Shown here piece by piece: positions 10,784-21,610 of a DNA stretch of 64,000 nt. The translations under genes and the position numbers were made by a program. The DNA comes from Anomaloglossus baeobatrachus (lineage: Eukaryota; Chordata; Amphibia; Anura; Aromobatidae), in NCBI RefSeq assembly GCF_048569485.1, contig NC_134354.1:399660103-399724102 (forward strand), written 5' to 3'. A model generated the notes under the pieces. That model saw only the letters and a program-made list of their open reading frames with translations, did no database searches and had not been told where the DNA came from. How positions within the stretch are numbered: position 1 is the stretch's first letter; every line of letters starts with the position of its first letter.

Positions 10784-11019
10784 GCAATACATGGTATTAA
10801 GAACTAGTGTATGTAAACATTTGATCAGGGTTATTTGGATGTTTTTGGTTGTCATTATGATTTAAAAAGAGAAAACACACTAGTTTGACAATAAATGGCT
10901 TCACTCAGCCACTATCCATGAGTGGAAAAAAAGGTTTTGTGTTATCAATCATATTCTCTGAAAAAAGACAAAGAAAGCAAAAAAATTTGTCGGGCTATGT
11001 AAACGTTTGAGCACAACTG
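10784..11019 (+). mobile_element. Right end of a Tc1/mariner-like transposon that hosts LTR copy 1
   Basis: Begins GCAATACATGGTATTAAG right after the LTR and ends GAGCACAACTG followed by TA (11020-11021). The inverted end CAGTTGTGCTCAAACG resembles the termini of a common vertebrate Tc1 family. Bases 1-30 of the window plausibly are the part left of the LTR insertion (inference). The transposase region would lie before the window. Confidence 0.6.
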
Positions 11020-11021
11020 TA

Positions 11022-11361
11022 TTAATTGCCATTGGTGAACACCAACAACAGAGGACCCATATGCTGAAGCAGTACATATTGGCTTCTGGATTTCCAGCCT
11101 CCAGTTTAGTAACATCAACCTACTGATGTCAGAACAGTTTTCCTACCTGAACCCCATTTGTAAATCCACAGTGTGTCCCTTATAGCAATCCACTTGTGAT
11201 ATTTGTTACCCGACTGAAGCACGGCTATGACGAAAATACTATAATGACACAGTATCCCTGGCTGATGGCTTGTAGGAGGAGGCAAGAGCATCAGCGCAGA
11301 CCCAGTAAAAGCACAGTGCTGATGTAGGTGATTATAATCCTGTACTTCAACCATGGTAAAA

Positions 11362-11364
<3 letters not shown>
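11022..11364. other. Unassigned sequence, no gene seen
   Basis: About 340 bp of ordinary-composition sequence. Open frames are short and show no recognisable domain. Confidence 0.4.
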
Positions 11365-11402
<38 letters not shown>

Positions 11403-11410
11403 TATATTAT
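11365..11410. repeat. (TA)n microsatellite
   Basis: Uninterrupted TA dinucleotides at the start, then an A-rich variant. Confidence 0.95.
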
Positions 11411-11449
11411 GTTAGCTGTACTACACGGGTGTTGCCCGGGATAGCAACT

Positions 11450-12210
11450 GTCTCTCTGTGTCTCTCTCCCAGTCTGTATCTTTGTGTCGCTGTCTGTCTC
11501 TCTGTCTGTGCCTTTTTTGTCTGTCTGTGTCTATGTCTCTGTCTGTTTCTATCTCTCTGTCTGTATTTGTATTAATCTATCTATCGAGATCTCTGTGTCT
11601 ATCTGTCTCTCTCTTTCCACGTCTGTCTCTTTCCCCATCTATCTTTGTCTCTTTCTCCATCAGTCTCTTTCCAGGTCTGTCTCTTTCCAGGTCTGTCTAT
11701 TTCCAGGTCTGTGTCTTTCCAGGTCTGTCTCTTTGCCCGTCTGTCTCTTTCCAGGTCTGTCTCTTTGCCCAATTGTCTCTTTGCCCAACTGTCTCTTTGC
11801 CCGGCTGTCTCTTTGCCCGGCTGTCTCTTTGCCCGGCTGTCTCTTTGCCCGGCTGTCTCTTTGCCTGGCTGTCTCTTTCCAGGTCTGTCTCTTTCCAGGT
11901 CTGTCTCTTTGCCGGTCTGTCTCTTTGCCAGTCTGTCTCTTTGCCCGTCTGTCTCTTTCCAGGTCTGTCTCTTTGCCCATCTGTCTCTTTGCCCATCTGT
12001 CTCTTTGCCCATCTGTCTCTTTGCCCGGCTGTCTCTTTGCCAGTCTGTCTCTTTGCCCGTCTGTCTCTTTGCTCGTCTGTCTCTTTCCAGGTCTGTCTCT
12101 TTGCCCATCTGTCTCTTTGCCCATCTGTCTCTTTGCCCGTCTGTCTCTTTCCAGGTCTGTCTTTTTCCACGTCTGTCTCTGTCTGTCTTTCTGTCTCTCT
12201 CTGTCTTACC
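11450..12210. repeat. 16-bp minisatellite preceded by degenerate CT/TCTG repeat
   Basis: From about 11630 to 12180 the sequence is some 33 copies of a 16-bp unit (GTCTGTCTCTTTGCCC, alternating with a TTTCCAG variant). 11450-11630 is a looser TCTG/TCTC repeat. Long open frames exist here in all three plus frames and all three minus frames because the unit has no stop in any frame. Their peptides are purely repetitive (for example GKETDGQRDR), so they are not counted as genes. Confidence 0.93.
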
Positions 12211-12224
12211 ACTGACATCTTATT

Positions 12225-12470
12225 ACCTCACACATAAGCTTCTTATACTAACAGTTTATTTTGTTCCTATAGCAACCACTGACAGTTGCTATTAATAGCC
12301 TGCAGCTCCCACCTATTCAGTTTAATGGAGGCAGGATTTGTGAGAGTAACTGTAAAGCGCGGGGTTAATTTTTCCCATCAAATCATAGTCTATGACGTTC
12401 CCGGTGTCACATGGGGCGTCTGTGCAAAATTTCATGATTGTAAATGTGACGGTGCAAATTCCTTTAGCGG

Positions 12471-12475
<5 letters not shown>
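12225..12475 (+). repeat. Unclassified interspersed repeat flanked by simple repeats
   Basis: Together with 11410-11450 (CTACACGGGTGTTGCCCGGG) this looks like one dispersed element with a minisatellite in the middle and a (CA)n tail. The CGGGTGTTGCCCGG start can form a short hairpin. The family was not identified. Confidence 0.35.
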
Positions 12476-12523
<48 letters not shown>

Positions 12524-12547
12524 TACATACATACATATACTGAGCTT

Positions 12548-12578
<31 letters not shown>

Positions 12579-12608
12579 CATACACATATATATATATCTA
12601 CATATATA

Positions 12609-12641
<33 letters not shown>
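12475..12641. repeat. (CA)n, (CATA)n and (TA)n microsatellites
   Basis: CA dinucleotides at 12475-12518, CATA units to about 12538, and long TA runs at 12553-12641. Confidence 0.95.
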
Positions 12642-12644
<3 letters not shown>

Positions 12645-12718
12645 TTTCCCCGAGCTCATCCAGTGAGGCCTGCAATGGTGTACCGATAGTTGGAGCAAAT
12701 GACTGTGTGCATGACTTA

Positions 12719-13278
12719 AGCCAGCTTTACACGCTGCAATGTATCTTACGATGTGTCGGCGGGATCAAGTCGTAAGTGACGCACATCCGGCATCGTAAGG
12801 TACATTGCAGTGTGTGACAGGTATGTGCGATTGCGATAGAACGAAAATCCGTTCATCGCATCCATGTCGTTCATTCCTCATGAATTGAACGTGAGGTCGT
12901 TCAATGTTCCCGAGGCAGCACACATCGCAATGTGTGACACCCCGGGAACATTGAACAGATCTTACCTGCCTCTCGTGGCTCCAGCCGGCTATGCGGAAGG
13001 AAAGAGGTGGGCGGGATGTTTACGTCCCGCTCATCTCCGCCTCTCCGCTTCTATTGGCCGGCTGCCGCGTGACGTCGATGTGACGCCGAATGTCCCTCCC
13101 ACTCCAGGAAGTGGACGTTCGCCGCCCACATCGAGGTCGTATGGAGGGTAAGTACGTGTGACGGGGGTTAATCGTTTGTGCGGCACGTTCAACAAATTGA
13201 ACGTGCCACACATACGATGGGGGTGTTGCAATTTCGCATACGATATCGTATGCAAAATTGCAACGTGTAAAGCTGGCT
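12719..13278. mobile_element. PIF/Harbinger-like MITE no. 1
   Basis: Inverted ends AGCCAGCTTTACACGCTGCA (left) and, inverted, AGCCAGCTTTACACGTTGCA (right). Flanked by TTA on both sides (12716-12718, 13279-13281). 560 bp, CpG-rich, no transposase. The 3-bp TTA duplication and CTTTACAC-type ends fit PIF/Harbinger non-autonomous elements. Confidence 0.85.
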
Positions 13279-13281
13279 TTA

Positions 13282-13868
13282 GAAGCTACACAGTTGGTCT
13301 CATGAACTACAAATGGAGACTGTAAAGTCCAAAAGTTCCAGAGTCACCGCATAGTGTGGCTGGAGGGTCATCATAGAAGTGAAGTTTGTGAGCCAACGGA
13401 ATGAACAGTGTATAACTTGTACAGAAAAATAAACACTCCCTAATGTAAAAAGATTTTATTAGATAATGAGAACAAAAGAGATATTAAAATAGGGAAGCTA
13501 ATTAAAAGAGTAAGTCAGATATGGATGTACTTACATCTCCTGACAATGGAGAGCAAATAACAAAATCATTAAATCTCAATATCAGTAACCGAACTTCTAT
13601 TTTTCTAAAAATAAATAAAGAAGTAGATACAAGCTGATATGTATACAGCATAAAAAAGAAGTGGAGACTAAAAAGTGAATTTACTACATCGTACTTCAAC
13701 CAACAATAACAAGTTACCTCAGCAAAAAAGTATATGTGGCTGATAAAAACAAGAAATGTCGATCCAACACCTTGACATGCGTTTCACCTTAGCTTTTTCA
13801 AGGAATCAGAATGAAAGAAAAGTGTGTTATAGATTATATGGAACTTCGGCCTTTAGGGGATTAAGCTC
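13282..13868. other. Unassigned sequence, no gene seen
   Basis: AT-rich stretch. Near 13770-13800 it has CCTTGACATGCGTTTCACC followed by TTTTTCAAGGAATC, related to the AAACGCGT-type motif seen elsewhere in the window and usually found in dispersed repeats. No domain-bearing open frame. Confidence 0.4.
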
Positions 13869-13871
13869 TTA

Positions 13872-14452
13872 GGCGGGCTTTGCACGCTGCGACATCGGTA
13901 ACAATGTGTTACCGACGCTGCAGCGATGGTCCCCGCCCCCGTCGCAGGTGCGATATCTTGTGATTGCTGCCGTAGCGAACATTATCACTACGGCAGCTTG
14001 TCATGCACTCACCTGCCCTGTGACGTCGCTCTGGCCGGCGAACTGCCTCCTTCCTAAGGGGGCGGGTCGTGCGGCGTCACAACGACGTCACACGGCAGGC
14101 GGCCAATAGAAGCGGAGGGGCGGAGATGAGAGGGATGTAAACATCCCTTCCCACCTACTTCCTTCCTCATTGCAGCCGGAACGCAGGTAAGGTGATGTTC
14201 CTCGCTCCTGTGGTTTCACACACAGCGATGTGTGCTGCCGCAGGAACGAGGAACAACATCATAACATCAGTCCTTCCGAAATTATGGAAATCACCGACGC
14301 TACACCGATGATACGATTTCGATGCTTTTGCGCTCGTTAATCGTATCAAAAACGATTTACACACTCCGATGTCGACAGCGACGCCGGATGTGCGTCACTT
14401 TCAATTTGACCCCACTGACATCGCTGTGATGTCGTAGTGTGCAAAGTACCCC
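13872..14452. mobile_element. PIF/Harbinger-like MITE no. 2
   Basis: Ends GGCGGGCTTTGCACGCTGCG (left) and, inverted, GGGGTACTTTGCACACTACG (right). TTA target duplication at 13869-13871 and 14453-14455. 581 bp, no coding capacity. It abuts the truncated start of the L2-like LINE. Confidence 0.83.
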
Positions 14453-15088
14453 TTAGAACCTCCAAACACAGGGTAAAACAGTCCTGGCTCAAATCGCAAA
14501 ACTTCATCCACTACAAATTCATGTTAAGAACCTACAACTCTGCCCTTCACTGTGCCAAACAAACCTAGGTCACAACCCTTACCTCATCACTTTCCAACAA
14601 TCCAAAAAAGCTCTTTGACACCTTTCACTCCTTCCTCAATCCCAAAGTACAGACCCCTATCACAGGCTTTCATGCTGATGACCTGGTCTTGTACTTCACA
14701 GAAAAAATAGAAAACACCCACCGAGAGATCAGCTCCCAGCCACCAAGCATCGTGATTCCCATCCCTCCCCACATCCCATCCAGCTCACTTTCCACATTTG
14801 ACCCAGTCACAGAGGAAGAAGTCTCCAGGCTCCTCTCTTCTTCTTGTTCTATTACTTGCACTAGTGATCTCGTCCCTTCACACCTACTCCAGTGCCTCTC
14901 TCCGGTCATCATTACTCACCTAACTAACATCTTCAATCTCTCTGTCTCTTTTGGTATCTTCCCTTCCTTTCACAAATACTCTATCATTACTTCATTATTA
15001 AAAAAAACCCTCTCTTGACCCATCCTGCACAAACAACTACAGACCAGTTTCCAATCTTCCCTTCATTTCTAAACTCTTGGACCGCATG

Positions 15089-16224
15089 TGTGCTGCCCCC
15101 GTGCCAGCAGCCGCCGCTGCTCGGATCCGGACCTTCTAGGGGGGTAGCTCAAGGGTCTCCGGACCCGGGGGTCTCGCGGACACGCCGAATAAAAGGGAGG
15201 ACGTAGATGTATGGGCTAGGTTGTATTAAGTTCATGATGCCACCCACGGTGTGTGGTGAGGTGGGACACCACCACTGCTGTTGTGGGGCACCCGCGGGAG
15301 ATGTAGTGGCAGCTGAATGTTAACCCCCCATGGGTAGGGATGTGGGACCCAGTGTCTTTGTGCAGGGTATAGCGATGGCAAGGGCCGGTGCGCCCGGACG
15401 TGCGGGGGAATGTTTGGTTACTCACAGTAAATGAATCACACGAGTCTTTTGGTAAACCAAGGTGCTGGTGGCCGGCCGCTGCGACCGGTTGCATTCGGGT
15501 CCCCCACCCAGGCTGGTGGTCACTGTCCTTTTCCTCTGCACCTGTTTTGTGTATGGTGGACTGCCTGGTCTGGAACTCAGGAGTTCGCTCCCGGCTGGAT
15601 TTGGCCTAAGGAGCCGTGTCCGCAGACGCTGGCCCGTGGGATCTATGGGCCCTGGTGGTGGCCTCCTATCCCTATCGGTGGGCTGTTGTCTTCTCTTAGG
15701 GACTTTGGGTGGGACAAGACCTATAATCCTGGCCTCAATCAGTTAATTAGCTAGGCCACTGGTTTCGGTCCTGGCTTCAGGGTCCGAGTACCCCCTCTGT
15801 GCTACGGTTTCCAGATCAGTTCCCCGTGTCGGTACCGGCGGGCTACAACCCTGTCCCGGTCCACCTCGGTTCTGCCGAGCCGTCTTCCCATCTCCTGCTG
15901 ACGGAGACCACCGTCTGCCTCCTAGCCAAGGCACCAGGGCTCCAACCCTGGTACCGTTCAACTTTAACTTCCTCTGCTGGAGCTACACCTAGCTCCAGCC
16001 CACTCTCCTCTCAACTCGAACTACAAACTTATCTGCTTGTTTCCCCACCCCGGATGTCTAGACCCCAGGTGGGCGTGTCCAACCGTCTGGTCCCGCTCAC
16101 TGGTGTGTCTATCTTTCCCTAAGGGGGGTGACTAGGGTTTCAGGTCGGCTGTGTGTTTCCTAAGTGAGGGAAGGTGTTATGCGGGGGCCTATTTGTGACT
16201 ACCTGGTTTTCCCAGGGCGTCACA
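15089..16224 (-). mobile_element. Solo LTR of family A type, reverse, inside the LINE
   Basis: 1136 bp with TG...CA ends (plus strand TGTGCTGCCC...GGGCGTCACA) and a perfect 4-bp target duplication CATG (15085-15088, 16225-16228). Read on the minus strand it starts TGTGACGCCCTGGG, like the other family A LTRs. The LINE reading continues directly from 15088 to 16229, so the insertion is clean. No interior remains, as expected after LTR-LTR recombination. Confidence 0.88.
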
Positions 16225-16665
16225 CATGGTCTATTCCCGCCTCATCCACTACGTCTTCACTCACTCTCTTCTAGATCATTTAAAATCTGGCTTCTGCCCC
16301 CTACACTCAACAGAAACTGCCCTTGTCAAAGTAACCATTGACCTTCTGACAGCAAAACGTAATGGGGACTACTCTCTGCTTATTCTTCTGGACCTCTCTG
16401 CAGCCTTTGACACTGTTGACCATCATCTCCTTCTCTCTATGCTCCATTCAATCGGCCTAATGGACACTGTGCTCACCTGGTTCTCTTCCTCTATTGCTGG
16501 CCACTCATTCAGCGTATAATTTGCTGGCTCCACATCTTCTCCTTTTCGTATCACTTTTGGGGTCCCTCAAGGTCCAGTCTTTGGCTCTCTTCTGTTCTCC
16601 CTCTACACTGCCCCAATTGGACAGATCATCAGCAAGTTTGGCTTCCAGTACTATCTTATGCTGAT

Positions 16666-17408
16666 TATGGTTATTAACTATTATTATTATTATTATTATT
16701 AATAATTATTATAGCGCCATTTAATCCATGGCGCTTTACATGTGAAAGAGGTATACAAAATAGGGACAGGTACAATAATCATAAACAATATAAGGCACAG
16801 ACAGGTACAAGATGATAGAGGTCCCTGCCTGCGAGGGCTCATAGTCTACGAGGGATGGGTGAGGATACAGTAGGTGAGGGTAGAGCTGGCCGTGTGGTGC
16901 TGTATTAGACTGAGGGTTACGGCAGGTTGTAGGCTTGCCAGAAGAGGTGGGTCTTTAGGTTCCTTTTGAAGCTTGTCAAGGTAGGTGAGACTCTGATGTG
17001 TTGTGGCAGAGCATTCCAGAGTATGGGGAAGGCACGTGTGAAATCTTGGATGCGATGGTGGGAAGAGGAGATGAGAGGGGAGTAGAGAAGGAGATCTTGT
17101 GAGGATCAAAGGTTACGTGCAGGTATGTCCTGGAGACTAGGTCACAGATGTAGGGAGGAGATAGCTTGTGAATGGCTTTGTAGGTCATGGTTACGGTTTT
17201 GAACTGGAGTCGTTGGGCAATGGGAACCCAGTGAAGGGATAGGCAGAGAGGAGACGTCAGGGAGTAGTGGGGGGACAAGTGGATCAGTCGAGCAGCATAG
17301 TTTAGAATAGATTGTAGGGGTGCAAGACTGTTAGAAGGGAGGCCACAGAGCAGGAGGTTACAATAATCCAGGCGGGAGATGATAAGGGCATGCACTAGGG
17401 TTTTTTCA
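16666..17408 (-). mobile_element. 5'-truncated L2/CR1-type LINE, reverse, inside the first LINE
   Basis: Target duplication GCTGAT on both sides (16660-16665, 17409-17414). On the minus strand it ends in GTAAAGCGCCATGG then (ATT/TAA)n, the LINE 3' tail (plus 16670-16740). The frame at 17431-16976 reads LVHALIISRLDYCNLLLCGL, NYAARLIHLSPH and LHWVPIAQRLQFK, the C-terminal end of the same class of reverse transcriptase. Only the last part of the element is present. Confidence 0.85.
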
Positions 17409-17886
17409 GCTGATGACACACAACTATACACCTCATCCCCTGACCTTACCCCCCACTGTACTACAGAACACCAGTGACTGTCTGTCTGCAGTTTCCAACA
17501 TCATGAAAATAGGACTAATTATTTTGCGAATTTCTGTGCTCCCTGTTGTGGATATTTGTTTGCACTTAACACTTTGTGTATACGTCTGATTATTTATTCA
17601 GATTATTGTATGTCATTTTTCTACTAAACTTAATAACAATATATATTTTTTTTAAACCTCTCTAAACCTGACATCTCCCTCTCTGTGTGTGGCACCACGA
17701 CAACTCCTAGGCAGCAGGCTTGCTGTCTGGGTGTTATACTTGACACTGATCTCTTCTTCACCTCCTATCTACAATCTCTTGCCCGCTCCTGTCGCTTGCA
17801 CCTCAAGAACATCTCTAGAATCCACTCCTTTTTCACCATGGAAACGACAAAAACTCTCACCGTGGTCCTGATCCACTCCCACCTTA

Positions 17887-18444
17887 AGGGGGTTTTACAC
17901 ACTATGATATCGCTAGCGATATGACTTGCGAAAGTATCCACCCCCGTCGTTTGTGCGTCACGGGCAAATCGCTGCCCGTGGCGCACAATATCGCTAACAC
18001 CTGTCACACATACTTACCTTCCTAGCGATGTCAATGTGGGTTGCGAACAACCTCTTTGTTAAGGGGGAGGTTCGTGCGCCGTCACAGCGACGTCACACAG
18101 CGGCCGACCAATAGAAGCAGAGAGGCGGAGACCAGCCGCATTAACGACACGCCCACCTCGTTGCCGGAGGACACAGGTAAGCTGTTGTTCGTCATTCCCG
18201 GGGTGTCACACTTAGCGATGTGTGCTGCCTCAGGAACAACGAACAACCTACGTCCACAACGACCAATGAGATTTTGAAAATGAACGACGTGTCAACGATC
18301 AATGATTAGGTGAGTATTTTTGATCGTTAACACTCGCTCTGAGCTGTTACACGCAACGACGTCGCTAACGACGTCGGATGTGCGTCCCGAATACCGTGAC
18401 CCCGACGACATATCGTTAGATATGTCGTTGCGTGTAAATCACCC
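17887..18444. mobile_element. PIF/Harbinger-like MITE no. 3
   Basis: Left end AGGGGGTTTTACACACTATG; inverted right end GGGTGATTTACACGCAACG. TTA flanks at 17884-17886 and 18445-18447. It interrupts the LINE reading between CHLKG-type and LLNYYNYP-type codons. No transposase. Confidence 0.82.
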
Positions 18445-19269
18445 TTAAACTACTATAATTATCCATTAATTGGTCTCCCCCTAACTAGACTCTCTCCTTT
18501 ACAGTTAATCCTGAATGCTGCAGCCAGGGTCACCTATCTGGCTAACCGTTACTCAGATCCTTTCTCTCTGTGCCAGTCACTGCACTAGCTGCCCATATAT
18601 CACAGGATCCAATTCAAATTGCTTGTTCTAACCCACAAAGCTCTTCACAGTGCTGCTGCCCCCTACATCTCCACCCTCATCTCTGTCTATCACCCTACCT
18701 GCTCTCTACACTCCGCACATGACTTTTGACTAACATCCACACTAATCCGAACCACCTACTCCTGGATCCAAGACTTCTTCCGAGCTGCATCAATCCTTTG
18801 GAGTGCTCTACCCCAAGAAACTAGGATGAATCACAACTTATTCAGCTTCAGTCGCTCCCTAAAAACACATTTTTTTAGGGTGGCCTATCACACTCCCTAG
18901 CCAAACTAAATTCTCATAGTCCCTCCACAACTTCTCAGAACATAACTCCTCGTCAAACTCTACCGCAGCCAAAAGCATCTCAAAGTTTTGGCTGACTGGT
19001 TCAGGCAGCCTCTATCTATCCCGTATTTCTTTGAGATGGCTGAACTGTCATTGTAAATAAGCACTTTTACCTTGTCCCCTTACCCCACCGCATTGTAGAT
19101 TGTAAGCTCCCACGAGCAGAGTTGTCTTTTTTGCTCTAATTATTCTATTTCCTACAACTGTTACTTGTTTGTATATGAACCTCCTGAATTGTAAAGCACA
19201 GCGGAAGATGTTGGTGCAATTATTAATATTATTATTAATAATAATAATAATAATAATAATAAAAAGGCA

Positions 19270-19640
19270 GTACCCCATGCTAAGAAGGACTGAGTCTGAG
19301 ACCAAGTTGACCACTAAGTGGTCTGGGACTGTTTTCCTGTTACATTGAACAAGGGGCCATATGCTTATTTGCAGTGTATGAAAAGTAGTGGCCTAGCAGT
19401 CACAAGGAACTGCAGAAGTACTGTGCAGATTGGCTCAGAGTTGCTGGTGTAATGTAGCACCCAGGGGGCAGGGGGTATCAGGCATGGGGATCTCGTGCCT
19501 GAGTTACTTGTCGCCGGGCCGGTGTGGTGGTCTGGGATGTCGCGGTCGCCTGCCCAGATTCGTGCCCCGAGGTGTACACCAATAAGGAGGGAAGATGATA
19601 GCGGTAGTAGTAGGATGAATGTCATGATGCCACCTGTGTT
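19270..19640. other. Unassigned, with a possible LTR-end fragment
   Basis: 19450-19640 contains GTAGCACCCAGGGGGCAGGG and GTCATGATGCCACC, which in reverse resemble the ends and the GGTGGCGTCA motif of the family A LTRs. Boundaries are not visible, so only a fragment of such an LTR is suggested. Confidence 0.25.
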
Positions 19641-19746
19641 ATGCGGCCAGGACCCTATGTCGTTTTTTTAATTTATTTATTTATTTACACACTTGGCTGT
19701 CAAATGGAGTGGACGGGGCGATGCAGTGCATCCAGGTCACACCAGT

Positions 19747-19942
19747 GGTATTCTGCCACACTGACGAATCTAGCACAAATGCAGTACAGTTCAATACAGT
19801 TCACTGGTATTGCGGCAAGCTCCGGTCACAAGCTGTCCCATGCTCCAGTCACATGAAATGTGACCGAAGCTTGCCGCGATGCCTGTGAACTGTATTGAAC
19901 TGTACCGCATTTGTGCCAGATTCGTCAGTGCGGCAGAATACC
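19747..19942. repeat. Foldback (imperfect palindrome, 83-bp arms)
   Basis: Arm 19747-19829 pairs with 19860-19942 with only scattered mismatches (GGTATTCTGCC...GGTCAC against GTGACC...GGCAGAATACC), leaving a 30-bp loop. A transcript would form a long hairpin. Confidence 0.88.
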
Positions 19943-20224
19943 GCTGATGAGAGAGCAGCACCGACTGCTTTCTCGTCCGATGCTTTCCTCCATGCTGCCC
20001 GGTGCTTCACTCCCCTGCCGCCTCCCCGCCCGATCCTAAATTAGGACCGGGCGGGGAGCGCAGCACCAGGGAGTGGGGAGCAAAGGACCCGGACAGGGAG
20101 TGTGCATCAGCTGATTGCTTAAGAAAGCCGACGGCTTTTTACCGCCCGGCTTTTAAACAATCATGCATCTATTTCAGCCTTTTACTCAGCCCCGAGACCA
20201 CTTTGTAGGGTCCAACAGACAATT

Positions 20225-20341
20225 ACTCGCATTTGCCATTGACTTACATTGGACTCGCTACTCGTAACGAGTACCTGAGTATTAAGACCTACTCGTTACG
20301 AGTATAGCGAGTCCGAGTATTTCACCACTCGCTCATCCCTA
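20225..20341 (-). repeat. Possible terminus of a non-autonomous hAT-like element
   Basis: Ends GCGAGTCCGAG...CACTCGCTCATCCCTA; inverted this is TAGGGATGAGCGAGTG, similar to the hAT ends at 2879 and 9263. It also contains inverted ACTCGTTACGAGT palindromes. The opposite end was not located. Confidence 0.35.
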
Positions 20342-20344
20342 ATT

Positions 20345-20750
20345 CTCACTTAATTCATAACAACAGCAATAAAGGCAAATGGTTCAAACATTTTAATGAC
20401 ATGCAATTACAATAATGATTTCTGAGCTCCTTAACATGCATTTAAGTAAAACAAAAAGTAAAAATAAAAAAAATGTCATAACCTTTTAATTTAACCTCCA
20501 AAATAAATGTGTGTCTGAGTTTGGAGTTTGGGTAATGTTTGTATGTTAATAAAGTTTGTTGAAATGCTGCGGTGCAGCCAATCAAAAAGCTTTATTGCAT
20601 GTGGAAGTTGCCTGTGTGATGCTGTGAACAATAAAGATAAAAATGAAATGACATGGGGTCCCCCATATTTTTGATAACCAGCACAGGAAAAGTGGACAGC
20701 TGGGGGTTGCAACCCTCAACTGTCAGCTTTACCTTAGCTGGTTATCACAT
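20345..20750. repeat. Dispersed repeat ending in a 76-bp palindrome
   Basis: AT-rich sequence followed by CATGGGGTCCCCCATA and a near-perfect palindrome at 20672-20747 (TGATAACCAGC...GCTGGTTATCA, centre TTGCAA). A similar CATGGGGTCTTCC and AATCACCAGCCAAGGTAAAG segment recurs at 25812-25860, so this is one dispersed family. Class unknown. Confidence 0.5.
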
Positions 20751-21429
20751 ATTAGATGGTGCCCCGATTCTAGCGCATCGGGTATTTTAGAATATGTATG
20801 TAGTTTGTTTATGAAGATTTAAGACTATTGCAATGAATATACAGGGTAAAATATATACATTTTTATTAAATGTTATTGTTCATAGAACTTAATACAAATG
20901 AACGAAATTATTAAACAGATCATCAAAATATATAAACTATTACATGAATATCTAACTGTATTTAAATAAATCATCGTACGGAAGAAGTACATCGACACTA
21001 TAATATATTAATTAACAATATCAACCTAAAATATTTTTGTACACCACATTTCTTGTGAATACAGTAATCTATAAGCAACTTTCCAAGAGTGAACTATGCA
21101 GGGCAGCGTCAACACCCACCACCGCCCACACACATCGTGCCATCACACCCCAATCATTATTTTCCCCTCCATTTCCTCTCTAACACAGGTTCTGTGACAG
21201 TCTGTGTCATGTTGCGAAGGCCGAAGTCGGGTATCTAAGGGGCCTGCCCGCAGCATTCCCTCAGCAACACCCACATCCAATCCGGAGGCAGCTGAGCAGA
21301 GAGGTGGGCGGGATATGCCAAGGAGGAAATAGGAAGCAGTTGCATCTCCCCGCCTGCAGGGCCAGCGAAGGGAGGGAGAAAGTACTACAGAGTATGAAAA
21401 GAGAAGAAAGTGCAAGGTGAGTATAAATG

Positions 21430-21610
21430 TTTTTTTTTTTTACTGTGTGCTGTGTGCTGGAGGCTGCTGCTGGAGTGTATATAGAGGTGTCTGCGGTGCA
21501 TATAAAGGCTGCTGGAGTGTATATAGAGGCTTTGGCTTGTGGGGTGTATATAAAGGCTGCAGGGGTGTATATGCTGGTGTGTGTATATAAAGGCTGATGG
21601 GGTGTATATA
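21430..21610. repeat. Minisatellite with GTGTATATAGAGGCTG-type units
   Basis: Irregular units of about 25-35 bp around GGCTGCTGGAGTGTATATAG. The series is resumed at 25497-25545 and followed by CTGTGTGCGGCGG repeats (25540-25605). Confidence 0.7.

Larger units (their letters stand above)
14469..18900 (+). pseudogene. LINE ORF2 reverse-transcriptase remnants
   Basis: Readable segments in order are: pre-RT sequence (14689-15018, with FDPVTEEEVSRLL and LSPVIITHLTNIFNLS); the RT start NNYRPVSNLP (near 15030); [16 protein letters not shown] and the fingers/palm motif [18 protein letters not shown] (16226-16519); the GVPQGPVFG turn (about 16560); the catalytic motif now reading YADDTQLY across the later insertion; and the C-terminal LILNAAARVTYL and IQFKLLVLTHKALH stretches (18500-18640). 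The protein would copy LINE RNA at a nicked target. Several stops (for example in SLH*LPIY near 18586) and the insertions make it inactive. The motif set matches the L2/Rex1/CR1 group; the exact clade is not certain. Confidence 0.82.
14456..19262 (+). mobile_element. L2/CR1-type LINE, plus strand, split by three insertions
   Basis: Coding and 3' sequence of one non-LTR retrotransposon is found at 14456-15088, 16229-16665, 17409-17886 and 18448-19262. It is interrupted by a solo LTR (15089-16224), a reverse LINE (16666-17408) and a MITE (17887-18444). The 3' end has the typical TTGTAAGCTCCCACGAGCAG, GTAAAGCACAGCGGAA and (TAA)n tail. The 5' end is truncated beside MITE no. 2. Confidence 0.85.

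Noticed and set aside
11458-12295. Long serine/cysteine/leucine-rich plus frames and lysine/aspartate-rich minus frames
   Set aside because: Products of the 16-bp minisatellite; open in every frame, with no start context or domain.
12322-12775. Frames with poly-THTH or YIYI stretches
   Set aside because: Translations of CA and TA microsatellites.
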